NCBI GenBank assembly: GCA_030765065.1
Contig: CM060977.1
Coordinates: forward strand, 158,358,052-158,422,051
Reading direction: 5' to 3'
Length of the DNA stretch: 64,000 nucleotides
Origin: Deroplatys truncata
Taxonomy: Eukaryota > Arthropoda > Insecta > Mantodea > Mantidae
In this document: positions 57,431-64,000 of the stretch, one piece after another
Position numbering within the stretch: position 1 is the first letter of the stretch
How the letters are laid out: every line of letters begins with the position of its first letter
Program-made: the position numbers and the translations under genes
The notes under the pieces: model-generated
The model's database searches: none
Told to the model about the DNA's origin: nothing
The model's input: the letters and a program-made list of their open reading frames with translations, nothing else

Positions 57431-58239
57431 GATGTGTTACACTCACATGACTTTCTCTATTCTTGTACAAATTATTTTTACAAACGCTTATTCTCCATAT
57501 GCGTCATGTTAATCGAGATATCGAGATGTTAATCTCATTGCTAATTTTCCTGTAGATGCAAGGGGAATTGGTAGGCTTTAAGCTATAGTCAAATATTTTA
57601 AGAGCTGGTTACTATGTGCAGTATTCCATTCTTTTTGTATTACCAGGACAAAAAAAAATGAATAACGAATTCCCATTTGAGAAAAAGTATAAGTATTGGA
57701 AAATTTAAGGGAACAAGCAATATTGTCGTATACCTCACATATTTATTATTTAACTTCAGAGGAGAGCAACTCGCTTATGAGAGGGATCGTTGAACAGACA
57801 AAGAACTTTAAACTCGAGGCATCGACAAGGGACGCAGCTAAAGTTAGATTCACAAAATAATTACACCAACATAATTTCTGGTTTAAGGGAGAGGCAAGGA
57901 ACTCTATTTTACCATAATTAAAAGCTGCAAAAGAGTGGATAACTAGTAGATTTATTATAACAATTTCTTACCCCATGTGTCTGCCGGGCGAGGACGCCAT
58001 ATCTCAGGCAGTTATCCGTCCAACTCACGCGGAGCCTAGTCACAGAATGCTAAGAAGCCCACGCTAAGGCTTAGCGTCAGTAACGCCATATCCCCCCCAA
58101 TGACACACTGCTTCCCCTGAATCGCCCCTACTCTCAGATAAACTGCCACCTCCGACCCGGTAACCAGAGGGCGTATTACCATTAATATAATCTGTGCACA
58201 TGCCACAATATCTCGAAAATGGTTCACTACTAAAAAAAA
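57429..58239 (+). repeat. HLR element copy 21 (subfamily A), split by a solo LTR
   Basis: Parts at 57429-57723 and 58206-58239. After GGTTCACTACTAAAAAAAA it is interrupted by another HLR starting TCTGATG at 58240. Confidence 0.85.
57724..58205. mobile_element. Solo LTR of a retrotransposon
   Basis: 482 bp starting TGTCGTATACC and ending CACATGCCA (TG...CA). A perfect 6-bp target duplication CAATAT lies at 57718-57723 and 58206-58211, and the HLR sequence rejoins exactly when the insert is removed. A single LTR without internal region implies recombination between two LTRs. The clade is not decidable from the LTR alone. Confidence 0.82.
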
Positions 58240-58471
58240 TCTGATGTGTTACGCTCACATGACTTTCTCTACTCTTGTACAAACTATTTTTACAAACGCT
58301 TATTCTCCATATGCTTCATGTTAATGGAGATATCGAGATGTCAACCTTATTGATAATTTTCTTGTAGATCCAAGGGGAATATGGTAAGTTTTAAGCGATA
58401 GTCAAATATTTTAACGCTGGTTGCTATGTGGCGCATTCCATTCTCTTTGCATGTCCAGGACATAAAAAAAA
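58240..58471 (+). repeat. HLR copy 22, 5' part of a resident element
   Basis: TCTGATGTGTTACGCTCACA to GTCCAGGACATAAAAAAAA. Its continuation (TGAATAACGAATTTGAG) is found at 59371 after an inserted full copy. Confidence 0.85.
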
Positions 58472-59370
58472 TCTGATGTGTTACACTCACATGACTTTCT
58501 CTACTCTTGTACAATCTAATTTTACAAACGCCTATTCTCCATATGTTTCATGTTAATCGAGATATCGAGATGTCAATCTTATTGGTAATTTTCTTGTAGA
58601 TGCAAGGGGAATATGGTAGCTTTTAAGCCATAGTCAAATATTTTAACCCTGGTTGCTATGTGGCGCATTCCATTCTCTTTGCATGTCCAGGACATAAAAA
58701 AAATGAATAACGAATTTGAGAAAAAGTATAAGTATTGGAAAATTTATGGAAATAACAAGCAATATCTCGAAAACGGTTCACTCAACAAAAGAAATGTATA
58801 TGACATAAGTTGTGTATTTTAATGCGATCTACATTTTTTGTGTAGTAAAATTTTGTCTATCTCTTATGGTTTACCAGTTATGCAAAAGTCGTTCACAATG
58901 AAGAATACTTTTGGAGACATTCCCAGAAAATTCGAGATATACATTTCATTTCTCATGACATTATCTTAAACATATGATATTTTCATCAAAATCGTTAGAG
59001 CCATTTTTGAGAAAATTAAAATTTTCGAAAAATCTTCCATGTAAAGGGAAGTCTGGGATGGAGGGATTTTCTTGAAAACCTTCGTGTCGCATCTCTAGAA
59101 GATACTGAACCTAAATACCAAGTTTGGTGTTTATCCGACTGTTCGTTTTTGAGTTATGCTGTTCACAGACACACACACACACACACACACAGACACACAC
59201 ACACAGACACACACACACACACAGACACACACACGGACATGTTTCCAAAAATGCTTTTTTTGGATTCAGGAGGTCTCAAAACATGTATTTCCGGTGAAAT
59301 CTCGGTATCGAATTTTTGGGTGGAATGCAATACTTCCCCTACTTACTACACGTAGTAGAGAAAGTAAAAA
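58472..59370 (+). repeat. HLR copy 23, full length, inserted into copy 22
   Basis: TCTGATGTGTTACACTCACA at 58472 through a CA/CAGACA tract at 59167-59233 to the hairpin CTACTTACTACACGTAGTAG and GAGAAAGTAAAAA. It lies in the A-run of copy 22 without visible duplication beyond A. Confidence 0.88.
59167..59233. repeat. (CA)n/(CAGACA) microsatellite in HLR copy 23
   Basis: CA dinucleotides broken by regularly placed CAGACA. The frames crossing it give Thr-His repeats. Confidence 0.9.
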
Positions 59371-59988
59371 TGAATAACGAATTTGAGAAAAAGTATAAGC
59401 ATTGGAAAATTTAAGGGAATAACAAGCAATATCTCGCAAACGGTTCACTCAACAAAAGAAATGTATATGACATAAATTGTGTATTTTAATGCGATCTACA
59501 TTTTTCATGTAGTAAAATTTTGTCTATCTCTTATGGTTTACCAGTTATGCAAAAGTCGTTCATAATGAAGAATACTTTTGGAGACATTCCCAGCAAATTC
59601 GAGATATACATTTTATTTGTCATGACAATATCTTAAACATATGATATTTTAATCAAAATCGTTAGAGCCGTTTTTGAGAAAATTAAAATTTTCGAAAAAT
59701 GTTCCATGTAAAGGGTAATCTGGGGTGGGGGGATTTTCTTGAAAACCTTCGTGTCGCATCTCTGAAAGATACTGAACCTAAATACCAAGTTTGGTGTTTA
59801 TCCGACTGTTCGTTTTTGAGTTATGCTGTTCACAGACACACAGACAGACACACACACGGACATGTTTCCAAAAATGCTTTTTTTGGATTCAGGGGGCCTC
59901 AAAACATATATTTCCGGTGAAATCTCGGTATCGAATTTTTGGGTGGAATACAATACTTCCCCTACTTTACGTAGTAGAGAAAGTAAAA
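59371..59988 (+). repeat. HLR copy 22, 3' part of the resident element
   Basis: Starts TGAATAACGAATTTGAGAAA and ends with the hairpin and GTAGAGAAAGTAAAA. Confidence 0.85.
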
Positions 59989-60013
59989 TATATAGGTAAT
60001 TACAAAAAAAAAA

Positions 60014-60245
60014 TCTGATGTGTTACACTCACATGACTTTCTCTACTCTTGTACAATCTAATTTTACAAACGCTTATTCTCCATATGGTTCATGTTAATC
60101 GAGATATCGAGATGTCAATCTTATTGGTAATTTTCTTGTAGATGCAAGGGAAATATGGTAGCTTTTAAGCGATAGTCAAATATTTTAACGCTGGTTGCTA
60201 TGTGGCGCATTCCATTCTCTTTGCATGTCCAGGACATAAAAAAAT
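60014..60245 (+). repeat. HLR copy 24, 5' part
   Basis: Near-identical to 58240-58471 and broken at the same A-run. Confidence 0.85.
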
Positions 60246-61150
60246 CTGATGTGTTACACTCACATGACTTTCTCTACTCTTGTACAATCTAATTTTACAA
60301 ACGCTTATTCTCCATATGGTTCATGTTAATCGAGATATCGAGATGTCAATCTTATTGGTAATTTTCTTGTAGATGCAAGGGAAATATGCTAGCTTTTAAA
60401 CGATAGTCAAATATTTTAACGCTGGTTGCTATGTGGCGCATTCCATTCTCTTTGCATGTCCAGGACATAAAAAAATGAATAACGAATGTGAGAAAAAGTA
60501 TAAGTATTGTAAAATTTAAGGAAATAACAAGCAATATCTCGAAAACGGTTCACTCAACAAAAGAAACGTATATGACATAAGTTGTGTATTTTTACGCGAT
60601 CTACATTTTTTGTGTAGTAATATTTTGACCATCTCTTATGGTTTACCAGTTATGCAAAAGTCGTTCACAATGAAGAATACTTTTGGAGACATTCCCAGAA
60701 ATTTCGAGATATACATTTCATTTCTCATGACATTATCTTAAACATATGATATTTTCATCAAAATCGTTAGAGCCATTTTTGAGAAAATTAAAATTTTCGA
60801 AAAATCTTCCATGTAAAGGGTAGTCTGGGGTAGGGGGATTTTCTTGAAAACCTTCGTGTCGCATCTCTGGAAGATACTGAACCTAAATACCAAGTTTGGT
60901 GCTTATCCGACTGTTCGTTTTGAGTTATGCTGTTCACAGACACACACACACACAGACACACACACAGACACACACACACACACAGACACACACACACACA
61001 CACAGACACACACACGGACATGTTTCCAAAAATGCTTTTTTTGGATTCAGGAGGTCTCAAAACATGTATTTCCGGTGAAATCTCGGTATCGAATTTTTGG
61101 GTGGAATGCAATACTTCCCCTACTTACTATACGTAGTAGAGAAAGTAAAA
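60246..61150 (+). repeat. HLR copy 25, full length
   Basis: Near-identical to copy 23, with a longer CA/CAGACA tract at 60939-61015. The pair copy 24 + copy 25 duplicates copy 22 (5' part) + copy 23, so a segment of about 1.1 kb or more was duplicated in tandem. No 3' remainder of copy 24 follows. Confidence 0.88.
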
Positions 61151-61170
61151 ATAAAATTTTGGTGTATTTA

Positions 61171-61774
61171 ATTTATTAAAATTAGTGTACAGAAACTTAT
61201 AAAGTAATTTATATATAGATACAACGGCTGTACAAGTAGAAAAAGTAGGTATAAGAATAATTATGAGATGATTTAAAAATTAATTAAAATATATTTGTTA
61301 TATATTCTTATTTGAAGAATCTGACAGGAACATTAAGAAAGTTGTTTTTGGAGCAGGTCTTACAAAACTGTGGCATTAACATTATTGAGTTCTCAGTTTA
61401 TACAACATTCATTAGGAAGAAGAGGACTTCACAGACTGTGACGCGATACAAGGATAAGGACAATAGGAACCTGTCTGTACGCACTCATTAACGCGAAAAA
61501 GGGAAAACTGACGTGTCTTACCCCTAGTTTGGGATATGAATTCATAATGCTCCACTGACAATAGCCACCCCTATACCCTTTGCAGAGTAATCATTAAATG
61601 CATTTTTTTCTAAGAATGCGAGTAAATAATTACAAAGTTACTCATATTTCTTAGTTGAATAGTGATATTTCTGAAGTTTGAAAAGTTATCGTTATGTAAA
61701 ATTGCAACAATGTAATACTGTTAATATTTGTAAATGTATGAAGATGCGCAAGGCAAGAAAATGACAAAATAATG
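61171..61774. repeat. Repeat U, copy 2 (empty SINE site)
   Basis: Sister of 56503-57395 without the SINE. CCTAGTTTGGGATATGAATT at about 61526 is the unoccupied target. Confidence 0.7.
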
Positions 61775-62349
61775 AGAAAGTCGAGATAAAAAAGGCCTAA
61801 GAATAGAAAATGGCATAAAATTACCCAACAAATTTATACCCGTGATAGGATTTATGCACGCGTTAGCAACAATTAAAAGATGACAGAATCCGGACCTGGT
61901 TATAAGGAATCGTCGCAAACATATTGAAGATACTCATTCTCATGTGCTGGCTGGACCAAAAGCTTTTAAGAATTCTGACAGTAGTAACATTGTTGCGGAC
62001 CGGATCTCGTTTCACGCTCGCATCAATAACACGACCTATTTGTGTGCCTGGCAGTTAGCGGTGCCGGGAAGTGTACACCAGATGCCAAACACTGACGTCA
62101 TTTCACACTTTCCTTGCTTCTCCCGTGAGACTACTGCATCAATAAAGGGTTTGTGTACTGACAGTTGGACGTCAACTCCATCTGGAGCGGTTTTTAAATG
62201 CACGATTGAGATGTTCTCTCAGAAAATAAAACTGCTTGTAGGACATTTCACCATAACGAATGGGTTGACACAGGTTATTTACGAACTAAACAAGTAGTTC
62301 CATTTGCGTGTTATTCGAGTGAGCCCTCTGCTTTTTTCACAAGAAGAAA
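61775..62349. other. Unassigned sequence with a 117-codon frame
   Basis: The plus-strand frame 61944-62297 (MLAGPKAFKNSDSSNIVADR...) sits in a GC-richer patch. The DNA also has LTR-like features: TGTTGCGGACC near 61993 and AATAAAGGGT near 62142. I found no matching CA end or duplication, so gene or LTR cannot be decided. Confidence 0.3.
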
Positions 62350-62450
62350 GTCTGATGTAGTACTAGATATAATTACGCGACTTTCTCTACCTATTTTCAA
62401 ACAGTTTTTTACCATTCTACCAATTATTCATACAATAGCTTGTTGTTTCT
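62350..62450 (+). repeat. HLR 5'-end fragment
   Basis: GTCTGATGTAGTACTAGATA then GACTTTCTCTACC. Diverges after about 100 bp. Confidence 0.5.
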
Positions 62451-62655
62451 ATTTACTTTCAAGAAGTTGTTTATCTTTACGTTATTAGCCCCACGTTTAA
62501 ATGCCAATTTGAAGAAGTATTTAGATTTTTAAGGAGGAGTTTTATTGTTACGTTATTTGCACCACGGTTTGGGCGTCAATTTGAAAGAGTTGTATTATAA
62601 CTCCACTGTTGGGGAGCCAAACTTGATGAAGTAACTGCCCCACGTATGGTACAAA

Positions 62656-63409
62656 GTTTCCGGTGGCCTTCGTCCCAACGTTTAGGAATCAGTATTAATT
62701 TGTAGAAGCATGTATCTCTTAGCAGGGGGTGATGCGGCTAAAAAATGTAGGTTTACACAAATTATAACTTTTTACTTCACTCCATTTATTAATCCTTCAC
62801 ACGATTAAATAACGCTTCACTGATATAGAGAGCTGTGAGATTATTTATTAATTGCACTTTTAAACACGTAAACTTTATAATATTCTCGCCGTAATGAATT
62901 TTCGTCTCACACTGAATGCGTACTGAGCGAATGAACAGCTCAGGTACGCTGCCGTCTATCGACTGCCGTTTACCGCTTAAATTTGTAAATTGTTCTATTT
63001 CAAGTCTCTGATTGGCTAATCCTACTCCAATAGAATACTTTTATTTAACTTAAAGTTTTTCTAGTTGTTGATTTGCTATTTATAAACTGTTTGAAATATT
63101 ACATTATTATTACTCCTCCAAGAATTAGTAGCAGCATTATTACTTAAACTTTCCAATTCATTACTGCATCAAGGCTACCTCATTGTTAGCAACTTTCGGC
63201 CTCTATTCTTACAGCTTCTACATTATTAAATTACTTAATACATTCACATAACACTATTATACATTACATAATAAAAATAAACATAATACAACGACTGTTA
63301 CATACATTTTATATATTATATTATACACATATTGCTTTAAGGCGGGCTGTTATTTTTATATATTATATAATTAGACTGAAATCATTTAAATGTTAAAAAT
63401 ACTGCCTCA
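62656..63409 (+). repeat. Repeat family T, copy 3
   Basis: Same order of landmarks as copies 1 and 2 and the same right edge AAAAATACTGCCTCA at 63409. A gap of some tens of bases near its left side removes the segment after CAGTATTAATTTGTA. Confidence 0.8.
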
Positions 63410-63584
63410 AATTCTATCCACTAGAAATTATACATAATGTACTAAGTTCGCGGTAGAATTCAGGAAACTAAACTTTTAGTCAACTGTTTTCCATATGTTT
63501 GCACTGTTATGCCTATTCTATGTATTAGCTCAGGAGAAATAAAAGAAAGGTGAAGCAAACACTACAGAAAACTCAAAACAACAA

Positions 63585-64000
63585 CTATGAAAAACTGTTT
63601 CACAAAATTTATATTTTAGTGATATCCATATTTTTCCTGTATATATCTCATGGTTTCTAAACTACTTAGAATGACGATGACTTCACAGGCAGTGACAGAA
63701 AATTCAAGATAAACATTTTATTCGCCATCGACATTACATCTCAAACTACCCTGTTTTTATCAAAATCGTTAGAGCCATTTTGGAGAAAACCAAAACTAAC
63801 AAATACTTTAAATGTAAAGAGTTGATTGGGGTGAAGGCATTTCATAAAAGTCTTCGCCTTTCTTTCTTGAAAGATGCTGGACTTAAATGACTTAAGTTTG
63901 TCACGCGCACGCACAACCACGCGGGCCTTTTGCTAAAGGAACCCACAAAAACGTGTATTTCCGATGATACCTCGCTATTGAATTTTTGGTTGGAATACAA
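63585..64000 (+). repeat. HLR element copy 27 (subfamily B), runs off the window
   Basis: Contains CTCATGGTTTCTAAAC, the AATCGTTAGAGCCATTTTGG segment and GTGTATTTCCGATGATACC. The hairpin end would lie just beyond 64000. Confidence 0.75.

Noticed and set aside
59149-61179. Long frames with Thr-His repeats (59149-59377, 60844-61179 and similar at 15664 and 8809)
   Set aside because: They read through the CA microsatellite and the body of HLR elements. The same frames are broken in sister copies and all strands are equally open.

Overview
The window looks like intergenic or intronic DNA from a large, AT-rich, repeat-dominated arthropod genome, most likely an insect. The reasons are a SETMAR-type mariner, several DD41D Tc1/mariner relatives of the kind common in insects and spiders, tRNA-derived SINEs, many microsatellites, and no compact operon-like coding. 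I can support no intact host gene. Every recognisable protein is a broken transposase, and most longer open frames are read-throughs of repeats. A cockroach or related orthopteroid host is a guess only.

The dominant component is one non-coding family of about 0.8-1.2 kb (here HLR), present in at least 26 full or partial copies and covering roughly a quarter of the window by my coordinates. In the orientation I call plus it starts TCTGATGTG, has a subterminal ACTTTCTCTACT whose reverse complement lies at the other end, carries an internal (CA)n tract, and ends in a hairpin followed by AAAGTAAAA. It makes no visible target duplication and enters A-runs. This resembles Helentron-associated (DINE-1-like) elements. 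There are at least two subfamilies (A and B).

Layout: 0.6-2.6 kb is an HLR copy split by a DD41D transposon. 3.4-3.7, 7.5-8.3, 10.2-10.5, 10.8-12.4, 23.9-24.2, 39.6, 50.0-51.3 and 56.8-57.1 kb hold copies of one tRNA-derived SINE (SINE-A), most with target-site duplications; three are split by a second DD41D copy, an LTR-like insert and a CACTA-ended element. 17.0-17.3 kb is a head-to-head palindrome of two tRNA-like sequences. 18.5-20.0 kb is a second DD41D family. 24.75-25.2, 35.2-35.45 and 52.6-53.0 kb are three other SINEs that share a central domain with each other. 27.0-28.6 kb holds a 0.75 kb repeat (family T) and a CACTA-ended element. 29.3-35.8 kb is a deep nest: an HLR copy containing a Mutator-like transposon, itself containing a T repeat and another HLR, next to a Tc1 element and a SINE. 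37.5-39.5 and 40.3-41.6 kb hold a foldback MITE and two copies of a third DD41D family. 42.3-43.6 kb is a nearly complete mariner with TA target sites. 56.2-61.8 kb holds a 20-bp tandem repeat, a duplicated repeat U (one copy carrying a SINE, the other empty), a solo LTR and an HLR array built by self-insertion.

There is no pathway or operon to describe. What the window records is the relative order of insertion of mobile elements, read from which element interrupts which. I found no CRISPR array, rRNA, convincing functional tRNA or viral gene.
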